From positions 1 through 22,259 of IMG/VR virus record IMGVR_UViG_3300046467_002058: DNA of 22,259 nucleotides. One strand, written 5' to 3'. The DNA comes from a virus. Every line of letters begins with the position of its first letter. Position 1 is the first letter of the stretch. The position numbers were made by a program, and so were the translations under genes. Shown here one piece after another: positions 6,913 to 13,685 of the stretch. A model generated the notes under the pieces. The model saw nothing but the letters and a program-made list of their open reading frames with translations. It was not told the DNA's origin and ran no database searches.

Positions 6913-9894
6913 TTAATCATCAAATGATGCGCCGGTGGAAGCAATTACGAAGTCAATCGCAATATATTCGATTGAACGGGCAGGCTTCACCATGATCTTT
7001 GCATACATGATGTTTTGATCGATAAGATCGGGGGTTGTAGTTGATGAATCAAGAATCAACTTGTAGTCAGAGATACCGAAGTTACTCTTAACATTCGCAA
7101 GGAACGGCTCAACAAGACCGATAAAGCGATTCCATGTGGTTTGCACATTCTGTTCAAAGAGAATCTTGGTGGAGATGACAGAGATTTGCTTCTTCAAGTA
7201 AATCACCAGACGTCTGACGTTAATTCTATCTAAGGCAGATTGCCTTTCTTGGAGAGTTTTCTGGCCGAACACCACGATTCCACTCGATGGGAATGAGGCG
7301 ATCGGGTTGATGTTGGCTTCGTAAAGAAGATCGCGTTGTTTAGAAGTTAGCTTCTCGGTAACCGCTGTGACGGGGATCCCCGCAGCGCCCTCCGAAAGGC
7401 CACCGCGATTGAACCCAGCCGGGGCGAACCACAGCTGTGCTTTCTTCTGAGAACTAGCGAGAACACCCAGCATTACTGTACTCGGAGGTACCCATACTGC
7501 GGCGCCGGTGTTGGCATCGCGAGTCTGGACCCAAGGGTAGAAGGTTGCGCCGTAAGAAGAGTCAATTCCTCGATCTCTCAGGGCCGTTGCTGCAGTTTGG
7601 GGGTTCCCCGGAACGCGTGCGGCGACAGTGCTTTTATATTCTTCAGCTACGGGGATGTAGATGTCGGGGAGATCAATAAGAGACATCGTATCGGCCCGCG
7701 ACTCGCACACGTTAATCATGTGCTGGGTCAACCCAGTTTGGGTGATGCCGGGTGCCGTGAGTAGATTAATCTCTACCTGTTCTGGCTCAGCGAGAGTATC
7801 GATGGCCCGCTTAAGGGTGTAGTATGCAGCGTTGTTTTTCTCAGTTGCTGCCGTCGACATTCCCTTATTATAGAGAGGATCTGGCAGCTTAATGTCAAAG
7901 CCGTCAAAGCCGCCCCAGAATGGAACAGTAAATCTATCGTAGCCCGCATCCAGCAGGTTGACATAGCCGCCCGAGATAGCGGTGTAGGAAGTTTCGCTGG
8001 TACGGGATCCCGAACGATAGAACAGTGACGTTGTTGACAGGCCAGCATCTTGAAGGTTGTCGAGGGTGAAGATATACGCATATCCATCAATACCAGTCTT
8101 CGCGAATGTGGAGTTGTCAGCGAGTGCTCCCATATCGTTGGTGAGCAAGTCTTGAACGTTCGGAGTACTTGGATCGAAGCGACTTGACCCGGAGTTGCGC
8201 GTTGGAGAGAAACCCCAGTATGAGTTTCGAGGGTTCGTAATACCGCCGTCGGATGCCGAGTTACGCAGTCGAACCGAGGGGAACTGAAGTTTAACCTCTG
8301 GTCGACTACCGGTCAGGGCTTCATTGGAGGCTGACAAAGTAAATGTCTCCCCGATAGTAATCTCCGCCACCGTTGACCCTGTGACCAATGTGATAAAACG
8401 AGACCCTCCGGAGGTGGGCTCGATTGAGGAATCTGATGTGCCGGCGATCTCCTTCAGTGTCGAAATCCGCACGTTATTGACGTCTGCCCATTTAGGGGGA
8501 CCATAGTAGCCGAATGGAATCAGTTTCTCCATGCCGGTTGCGCCGGCGGCGACGTCTCCGTTCATATCAACATAGATATACTTGGATTGGTTAGGATATT
8601 CGCCGTATTCCTTTAATCTCTTCTCGGTCTCATCCCATGTTGTATACCGATCGCCAATCTTGCGGGCGATATAGTTAGGTGAAGTCGGATCGAGTGAACA
8701 CTCATCATAGCGCTCCAAAATCTGTATAGCATTGTCTGAATCCCAGATGGCGCGGATAAGAACCGAGAAACTACCATAGTCGGTAGTGCTCGTGTTAGAT
8801 TGGCGGATGTTGGAAATCGAGATCTTAGCGTTCTTGTTCAACCATGCACCATGGCCGCGGCCAATCAAGCGGAAAAGCTTTTGGGTAGTAGCGGGGTTGA
8901 AGTCGCTGGCGAGTTCCGTGTCTTGTCCGATCATCCAGCCGGCGACTGCTTCACGGGCGACGCAACTAGAACCTAGACGGTTCGCAGGCGATGTTTGTCT
9001 ACTGCTGCTGAGGTGGATCGGCACGATGGCGCCCCAGCATTTCTGGGAGACATTATTACCTAACAGGTCTCGTATTTCTTGCTCGTAGGATTCTCCGAGC
9101 CAATAAGATTGTTCGGAGGCCGTTGGGTAGAAGTTTCCCGATGTATATAACATCGGATTAGTGTTGAATGTTTTTCTGACAAACTTGCTATTGCTATCGT
9201 CCATGCTAAATTCGTAGGATTTTGAGGCACCGGTGCCGTCGAGGTGGGTGGCCTTAAACACGCCGTCGCCGTCCGATAAGATAACTGTGCCCACTCCCTT
9301 ATAATTTAGGCGGCTGGCCTCAGAACTGGACCCAATCGTAGTTCCTGAAAGCATCATCAGGCCCGCTTCAAGGTACCAGATACATGCCAAGCTTCCTGTT
9401 AGGCCCGGGCCGCCGATGACTGAGCCACTGCTCGGCACCATTGATCCGGACGCTCCAATAAAGAGACCGTAGGCGCCACCACCTTGTGCGGTGGTAAGCA
9501 GGTTCTCCGTTCTCCATCCCGCCTCAGAAGAAAAATGGGGAGCATCAGCGGGAGAGACTGCGTCGGGGTGCTGGTGTCCGAGGGTTCTCACATAAGTGAG
9601 TGGTGCGATTCCTGCGTTCAGGAACGCTTTAGCTCCATATGTGCCGTATACGGGCGACTGGGTGTCGAGGCCGTTACGAAATACATCACCGCCGGCGGCG
9701 CCCGGTATCGTATCACCAAACATGGTTACAAACTCGGAATACGATTCCACCTTAACAGGCTGCATGGCCAATCCGGTTCTGGCTCGGCCGATAACCCCTG
9801 GGCCGATCTCTGTCGGCGAGCGGGGGATAAACGAGTTATCAATCTCGTTAATGAAAACTCCAGGGGAGACAAACTTAAATTTCTTTACTGACAT
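6913..9894 (-). CDS. 18: Contractile tail sheath protein, gp18-like, enlarged
   Basis: A 993-residue protein. The N-terminus has the usual sheath opening (KFVSPGVFINEIDNS, then GPGVIGRARTG and SYSEFVTMFG). The C-terminal third has RGGLSEGAAGIPVTAVTEKL, then LLYEANINPIASFPSSGIVV, RRLVIYLKKQI and EPFLANVKSNFGI. These belong to the core that binds neighbouring sheath subunits and the tube. T4 gp18 has 659 residues; the extra ~330 lie between about residues 100 and 650 and are rich in Ser, Gly and Thr, so they are probably surface domains on the sheath. GAGGAT lies 9 bases before the ATG. A 117-base leader separates it from the gp15-like gene; T4 genes 16 and 17 (terminase), which lie there in T4, are absent. 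The contractile tail makes this a myovirus-type particle. Confidence 0.93.
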   Translation of the reverse strand: MSVKKFKFVSPGVFINEIDNSFIPRSPTEIGPGVIGRARTGLAMQPVKVESYSEFVTMFGDTIPGAAGGDVFRNGLDTQSPVYGTYGAKAFLNAGIAPLTYVRTLGHQHPDAVSPADAPHFSSEAGWRTENLLTTAQGGGAYGLFIGASGSMVPSSGSVIGGPGLTGSLACIWYLEAGLMMLSGTTIGSSSEASRLNYKGVGTVILSDGDGVFKATHLDGTGASKSYEFSMDDSNSKFVRKTFNTNPMLYTSGNFYPTASEQSYWLGESYEQEIRDLLGNNVSQKCWGAIVPIHLSSSRQTSPANRLGSSCVAREAVAGWMIGQDTELASDFNPATTQKLFRLIGRGHGAWLNKNAKISISNIRQSNTSTTDYGSFSVLIRAIWDSDNAIQILERYDECSLDPTSPNYIARKIGDRYTTWDETEKRLKEYGEYPNQSKYIYVDMNGDVAAGATGMEKLIPFGYYGPPKWADVNNVRISTLKEIAGTSDSSIEPTSGGSRFITLVTGSTVAEITIGETFTLSASNEALTGSRPEVKLQFPSVRLRNSASDGGITNPRNSYWGFSPTRNSGSSRFDPSTPNVQDLLTNDMGALADNSTFAKTGIDGYAYIFTLDNLQDAGLSTTSLFYRSGSRTSETSYTAISGGYVNLLDAGYDRFTVPFWGGFDGFDIKLPDPLYNKGMSTAATEKNNAAYYTLKRAIDTLAEPEQVEINLLTAPGITQTGLTQHMINVCESRADTMSLIDLPDIYIPVAEEYKSTVAARVPGNPQTAATALRDRGIDSSYGATFYPWVQTRDANTGAAVWVPPSTVMLGVLASSQKKAQLWFAPAGFNRGGLSEGAAGIPVTAVTEKLTSKQRDLLYEANINPIASFPSSGIVVFGQKTLQERQSALDRINVRRLVIYLKKQISVISTKILFEQNVQTTWNRFIGLVEPFLANVKSNFGISDYKLILDSSTTTPDLIDQNIMYAKIMVKPARSIEYIAIDFVIASTGASFDD

Positions 9895-9909
9895 GATTTG
9901 GTAATCCTC

Positions 9910-9921
9910 ATAAATATTTAT
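9910..9921 (-). promoter_or_regulatory. 12-base palindrome upstream of the sheath gene
   Basis: ATAAATATTTAT is a perfect palindrome just upstream of the sheath ribosome binding site. The minus strand also reads AATAAATA across it, one base from the T4 late promoter consensus TATAAATA. It may be a second promoter or a protein site; it could also be chance in an AT-rich leader. Confidence 0.25.
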
Positions 9922-9948
9922 TGTCTTGTAGACGTCACAATCATTACT

Positions 9949-9956
9949 TAAATAGT
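9949..9956 (-). promoter_or_regulatory. ACTATTTA motif, candidate phage late promoter (sheath gene)
   Basis: The minus strand reads AAATACTATTTAAGTAATG in the 117-base leader of the sheath gene, 54 bases before its ATG. The rest of this leader (9895-10011) holds the palindrome at 9910 and no ORF. Confidence 0.5.
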
Positions 9957-10011
9957 ATTTGGGATTCCAAAAGGATGAACCAAAAGTAGAAAATAAGGTT
10001 TAGTTCCTGAA

Positions 10012-10887
10012 TTAGTCTTCCAAAAAGCCGGGTTGACCAGGAAGGGGGGATGACTCCCGCGGATAGGTGACTTCGACCACGCTCTCGTCCACCCTTACGA
10101 TTGAGCGATCATCGTTTTCACCTTCCCCAATGAGATAACCTAAAATCCTGATATTAATGGATGTTTCAAAGACCCTTAGTTCATCTCCGAGGTCCGCTAT
10201 GTTATTAGTGTGGGTAAAGTTCTGGTCTATAAACGCTTCATAGATATGACCATTCCTCCGCAGAAGGAATGAGTTAATCTGACCGGTACGAGTCATAAAT
10301 GGCTGTACTATCTGGTTCATCTGTTCCTGATATTCAGTCTTGATAACAATCTTATATTCCACATTCACATACACCGGGATTGGGATCGACAAGCTTTGGA
10401 TAACTACCTTTTTGTTTATTCGAGGATAGTAGTTTTGAAGTTTTCCTGCCGTGTTGGTCCGCGTGCCGTCTGCGACCGCAAAGTTGCGGGTTTTATCTTG
10501 TTTAATCTTTCGAGCGATAACCATGCGACCGGAGCGGCCATTTTGCCCGTCTTCATAGATATGTGCTTGATAACTACCCTTTCTTTCGGGATCTTTGGTG
10601 ATCCCCGTACGTTCAATACTCAAGACGGGCAAGATAAGAGATCCTTGCGTGTCTCGTAACTCTCGTTTAGCTTTTATTTGGTAGGCTCGCTCTGGAGTCT
10701 GCCAAAAAACCGGTACCTTGGTGTAACCGGCATTCGTTTTAGCACTTAGGTCCAGATCTTCTTTAACCCATGAAGTAATTGCGTAGTCAATCGTCTCGAT
10801 ATTGGATGAAAGCATCCCTATCTCTTCTAGAGTGGCATCAGTGGCATCCAGAGGTAGTTGGGCGAAGTCAAAATCATCAGGTAGCAT
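10012..10887 (-). CDS. 15: Tail sheath stabiliser/completion protein, gp15-like
   Basis: A 291-residue protein (T4 gp15: 272 residues). In T4, gp15 caps the finished tail, holds the last sheath ring and joins the tail to the neck. Supporting segments are TKVPVFWQTPERAYQIK (about 56-72), a LPVLSIERTGI strand, and IPIPVYVNVEYKIVIKTEYQ followed by EQMNQIVQPFM. The last resembles the T4 gp15 region where strands lead into a helix with the pattern QIVEQILPYF. Its ATG lies inside the end of the gp14-like gene (11-base overlap), with AGAGGAT 7 bases upstream, so the two are translationally coupled. Order gp13-gp14-gp15 is as in T4 and adds weight to a call that sequence alone would leave moderate. 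The C-terminal 35 residues are acidic and Pro-rich. Confidence 0.78.
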   Translation of the reverse strand: MLPDDFDFAQLPLDATDATLEEIGMLSSNIETIDYAITSWVKEDLDLSAKTNAGYTKVPVFWQTPERAYQIKAKRELRDTQGSLILPVLSIERTGITKDPERKGSYQAHIYEDGQNGRSGRMVIARKIKQDKTRNFAVADGTRTNTAGKLQNYYPRINKKVVIQSLSIPIPVYVNVEYKIVIKTEYQEQMNQIVQPFMTRTGQINSFLLRRNGHIYEAFIDQNFTHTNNIADLGDELRVFETSINIRILGYLIGEGENDDRSIVRVDESVVEVTYPRESSPLPGQPGFLED

Positions 10888-11365
10888 CGAATAATCCTCT
10901 TCTTGCGCGGCGACAGGTGCCCGTTATTTCAAAAGCGTGGTCGACTTGACCGAATAGCTTTCGAGGTTCGGACAATTTAACTATCTCATAATATATTTTA
11001 CCATACAAAATAAAATCGCCTGCGCGCACAAACAGATCCTGATCTTCCGTTAATCGTCTCTTATGGAAATGAACCGTGATGGTGGAATCGGTGTCAATGC
11101 CGACTGCGGAGAGATACGACGTTGCCTCGTCATTGAACTCGACCAGCGCATAGATTCGAACTGGGGGCAAATATGTCTTTTCTATTGCCTCTCCATATAG
11201 GCCATGGAAGTCGGTGGCTTCTAGATCAATAGGATAATATAAAATCTGTTGGCCAATTACTTTTTCAATAAGCTCGTCATTGACTTGCTTTACCAGATCA
11301 CGCTCTTTCTTACCTAAGAAGAGGGGTGGCGGTGGTGATTTCGGTCTTTCCCATTCGTTTGACAT
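10877..11365 (-). CDS. 14: Neck/head completion protein, gp14-like
   Basis: A 162-residue protein, shorter than T4 gp14 (256 residues). Shared with that family as I recall it are an early YYP segment (43-45), a GLYGEAIEK segment (56-63), a strand with DSTITVHFHKRRL (93-105), the turn VRAGDFILYG (113-122) and YYEIVKLSEPRKLFGQVDH (125-143). In T4 gp14 the corresponding part is a GDLIYFP turn followed by FEI-W-EP and QLG. In T4, gp13 and gp14 close the filled head and form the neck to which the tail binds. It starts 5 bases after the gp13-like stop with only a weak GGGG-type ribosome binding site, so it depends on coupling. The Pro-rich opening (SPPPP) is probably disordered. The C-terminus (CRRARRGLF) is very basic. 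Confidence 0.72.
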   Translation of the reverse strand: MSNEWERPKSPPPPLFLGKKERDLVKQVNDELIEKVIGQQILYYPIDLEATDFHGLYGEAIEKTYLPPVRIYALVEFNDEATSYLSAVGIDTDSTITVHFHKRRLTEDQDLFVRAGDFILYGKIYYEIVKLSEPRKLFGQVDHAFEITGTCRRARRGLFDAT

Positions 11366-11370
11366 TCAAT

Positions 11371-12645
11371 CTACCCCACAAAAATCGGTAAAGGAGAATT
11401 CTTAAATACATTCTGGCTAGCATCTGCCGATTCCGAATCGTATTTGACCAGTTCCTTGTATTCTGTCTCTTTGAGCATCTCCGATAACTTATCTTTTAGT
11501 TGTTGTTGCTCATCTTTTGCTTGACTCAGCAGTTCTTGGTGATTTAGGGTTACACTCTCGCCCGGAATAGGCAACGTCGTAAACTTTCCTCTAATTTGCG
11601 CTAGCATCTCTTTACATAATGCAAGACAATACTTCCTAATCCATTGTTTACCGATAGCATTGATATTAACATACGGAATATTATCGAAAGGAAGGGTGTT
11701 CATATTATTAACGCCCTCCACTCCATCGTTATAGCCGGAATTGGATGTAAATACCTCCAAATCTTGAACATAAAACCTAACCCACATGCTGTCAAGGTCA
11801 CTGAAGTCCCAGTGGCCCGGCTCGGGGTAAAGTCGGAGCTTGTTGTCGATTAGCTCATAGGAATAATGAGATGTGCGCGTAAAGATGTTGTCTTCATACA
11901 TTATCGCTTGCATTTTGTTCTGCCATGTCGGAATAAGCTCAAACGTCGAGTCATCGGCGAATTGGCCGTAAGTGGTCATATTTCCAACGACCCCTAAACC
12001 CCCATAATAGCCAAAAAAGCGCCACATAGAGCGAGGAGTCTTAAAGAACACCTTGGTAACAACCACTCTTTTGCCGTCGACCTTGCCGGCGAAGGGGACG
12101 GCGTTACCTTTCTGGTCGACACCGCTCGTAGAGGCGGTGTTGATGATTGCCTGCAAATCATAGTCTTGTTGTTTTGACTTGGGTGTAAAGGACGCAGAAT
12201 ATTGAGGCAACGTGCCTCCAAATCCAGCAATTGCTGACATGCCATCCCCAACTTTGCTAGCGTACGAAGCTTGAAAGCGTGGATAGCGCAAGTTTCCACT
12301 CACGGGGCCCGACAACAAAGTGCCGTCATGATTAAAGGTTCCGGTTGTGTTCCCAAGGGCTGTTGAAAGAACGTTCTTTCCTTGATGAAGATTAACGATG
12401 TACGAATACTCTAAAACAGCCTCTTCATAAGCCGCATAAACATTCCCCGTGGTAATCTCGATATCTACTACATCGCCGCCTAATTTTTTATAGACGAACG
12501 CAACCTGATCAACCGCACCACTAATAAAACCAGCGGAAGCCGTATATATTCCGAATGGGCACGCGCCCGTGACATCTGTGGTGGAACCCGTTGAAGTTAG
12601 TACAACCGCGCTGGTGGTTGATAATGGGCTTAAATTTGTAGGCAT
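11371..12645 (-). CDS. 13: Neck protein, gp13-like
   Basis: A 424-residue protein, longer than T4 gp13 (309 residues). Two blocks fit gp13: near the N-terminus KKLGGDVVDIEITTGNVY leading into AAYEEAVLEYSYIV (53-84), comparable to the T4 segment RRLGAP-INVEL followed by an amphipathic helix; and near the C-terminus GKQWIRKYCLALCKEMLAQI, an IPGESVTLN turn, a long helix with LLSQAKDEQQQLKDKLSEML, and a final PLPIFVG, where T4 gp13 ends in a similar GILVG. The central 200 residues are Ser/Thr/Gly-rich and unfamiliar, and probably form an extra domain. In T4, gp13 binds the portal side of the filled head and makes the neck ring with gp14. AGGAGGG lies 7 bases before the ATG. It is followed closely by gp14- and gp15-like genes. 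Confidence 0.78.
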   Translation of the reverse strand: MPTNLSPLSTTSAVVLTSTGSTTDVTGACPFGIYTASAGFISGAVDQVAFVYKKLGGDVVDIEITTGNVYAAYEEAVLEYSYIVNLHQGKNVLSTALGNTTGTFNHDGTLLSGPVSGNLRYPRFQASYASKVGDGMSAIAGFGGTLPQYSASFTPKSKQQDYDLQAIINTASTSGVDQKGNAVPFAGKVDGKRVVVTKVFFKTPRSMWRFFGYYGGLGVVGNMTTYGQFADDSTFELIPTWQNKMQAIMYEDNIFTRTSHYSYELIDNKLRLYPEPGHWDFSDLDSMWVRFYVQDLEVFTSNSGYNDGVEGVNNMNTLPFDNIPYVNINAIGKQWIRKYCLALCKEMLAQIRGKFTTLPIPGESVTLNHQELLSQAKDEQQQLKDKLSEMLKETEYKELVKYDSESADASQNVFKNSPLPIFVG

Positions 12646-12666
12646 TCATCAACCCTCCTGTGGTGA

Positions 12667-12921
12667 TTACTTGTTTTTGGTTCCGCGTTTAGAGGTTTTG
12701 GAAGATTTGGCTGTCTTCGTGCTCTTCGTAGAGGTGGTCTTCTCAGAACCCTTGGGGGATTCCTTGAGCACCGGTGCTGCCACTTCTTCAATCGCTTCCT
12801 CAACTGGCTTAATCGTCGGTGTGACGACAGCGGCTACTGGAGTTGCCACGGGGGCCTCCTCAACAGCAGCACGAGCGGCGTTTCTTCTCAGTCTTAAAAG
12901 ACGTTTCCATTTCTTACCCAT
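12667..12921 (-). CDS. Small basic Lys/Ala/Pro-rich protein of unknown function
   Basis: An 84-residue protein in three parts: a strongly basic helix (MGKKWKRLLRLRRNAARAA), an Ala/Val/Pro/Glu linker (residues 20-53), and a Lys/Ser/Thr tail with repeated TKS/SKT steps (55-84). The tail is like that of histone H1 or bacterial histone-like proteins, so nucleic acid binding is plausible, but no folded domain is visible. AGGAGAA 7-8 bases before the ATG and a motif-bearing leader show it is a real gene and the first of the neck unit. Small basic proteins of this build occur near capsid genes in marine myoviruses as I recall; whether this one enters the virion is not known. It could also be a scaffold-type or neck assembly factor. 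Confidence 0.75.
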   Translation of the reverse strand: MGKKWKRLLRLRRNAARAAVEEAPVATPVAAVVTPTIKPVEEAIEEVAAPVLKESPKGSEKTTSTKSTKTAKSSKTSKRGTKNK

Positions 12922-12954
12922 GATATATTCTCCTATATGTGTAAAGGTACCTAG

Positions 12955-12962
12955 TAAATAGT
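12955..12962 (-). promoter_or_regulatory. ACTATTTA motif, candidate phage late promoter (neck unit)
   Basis: The minus strand reads AGGAAACTATTTACTAGG, 33 bases before the ATG of the 84-residue gene and downstream of the strong terminator at 13031-13057. The remaining intergenic bases (12963-13030) show nothing else I can name. Confidence 0.5.
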
Positions 12963-13030
12963 TTCCTGTCTAACAAAAGTGAATATCTCCAAAATTTACA
13001 GGCGAAAAAATTGCAGAGATCGAGCTTTTT

Positions 13031-13057
13031 AAAAAAAACCCCGGCTTTTGGCCGGGG
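13031..13057 (-). terminator. Strong intrinsic terminator after the 157-residue gene
   Basis: On the minus strand CCCCGGC, a 5-base loop and GCCGGGG make a seven-pair all-GC stem, followed directly by eight T. It ends the transcript of the 157-residue gene 26 bases past its stop codon. Confidence 0.92.
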
Positions 13058-13083
13058 ATCTTTGTTTCTAAGTTGGGATGCCC

Positions 13084-13557
13084 CTATGCTTGGACCATAG
13101 CGCCGTGAGTCATGCCCTCAACGATCCACTGGGTACCGTTGCAGTAAAAGAAGAGGTGGTCACCAATGGCTGAACCTGCAATATGGGTAAGAGATGTCTT
13201 ATCATCAATCTCCACATGGCGGAATGCATCTGAGTTTGCGCCGAAGGCGCCTCCATTATGGACATAGGCTCCAAACAGTGTGGTCTCGGTAGCTGTGGTC
13301 TTAATAACATGGGCCGAAGAGTGGCCAGAAATAAAAGTAAAATGGCACCCTGTCGACGATGTCGCCGGCGGCAGCGTGTATATTTGAGCAGATGAAGTAG
13401 GGCTCATGACAGCACCTGAATCATTGGCTGTTAAAACTTTCGTCGACGTGTATGTCTTATTTCTATTTCCGGTCAGTTGGCCCGTCATCATAAGACGTGG
13501 GATTGCAAAATTCTCAAGCATTTTCTTGAGGCGGGCGATGTTCTGGTTAAAGGCCAT
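13084..13557 (-). CDS. Small beta-structured virion protein, possible head decoration or fiber
   Basis: A 157-residue protein I do not recognise by name. After a helical N-terminus (2-25) comes a beta-rich domain: VLTANDSGAVM (41-51), IYTLPPATSSTG (59-70), HFTFISG, and at the end GDHLFFYCNGTQWIVEG (132-148). The DSG...LPPA..TG...W pattern is a common module of phage fiber and capsid-surface proteins. A related form is seen at the C-terminus of the fiber-like protein at the right edge of this window (LPPA at residue 258, TG, and NWWVIS at the end). The gene stands alone between two strong terminators, directly after the capsid gene, with AAGGAGA before its ATG. A separately transcribed, well-translated surface protein such as a head decoration fits; a short fiber or whisker part also fits. 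Confidence 0.82.
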   Translation of the reverse strand: MAFNQNIARLKKMLENFAIPRLMMTGQLTGNRNKTYTSTKVLTANDSGAVMSPTSSAQIYTLPPATSSTGCHFTFISGHSSAHVIKTTATETTLFGAYVHNGGAFGANSDAFRHVEIDDKTSLTHIAGSAIGDHLFFYCNGTQWIVEGMTHGAMVQA

Positions 13558-13607
13558 TGTGAAGAGTCTCCTTGTGGGTTATATGTATAAAATACTCTTT
13601 TCTCTAT

Positions 13608-13615
13608 TAAGTAGT
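13608..13615 (-). promoter_or_regulatory. ACTACTTA, one-base variant of the intergenic motif
   Basis: The minus strand reads GGATACTACTTAATAG, 50 bases before the ATG of the 157-residue gene and just after the capsid gene terminator. It differs from ACTATTTA at one base. Confidence 0.4.
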
Positions 13616-13627
13616 ATCCTCCAATAC

Positions 13628-13656
13628 AAAAGCCCCCGTCGATTGACGGGGGCTTT
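13628..13656 (-). terminator. Intrinsic terminator after the major capsid gene
   Basis: On the minus strand GCCCCCGTC, loop AATC and GACGGGGGC form a nine-pair stem, extended by AAA/TTT to twelve pairs, with TTTTGTATT following. It lies 30 bases past the capsid stop codon and separates capsid transcription from the next gene. Confidence 0.9.
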
Positions 13657-13685
13657 AAATATTTAGCTTCTACTTGCTTTTAAAC

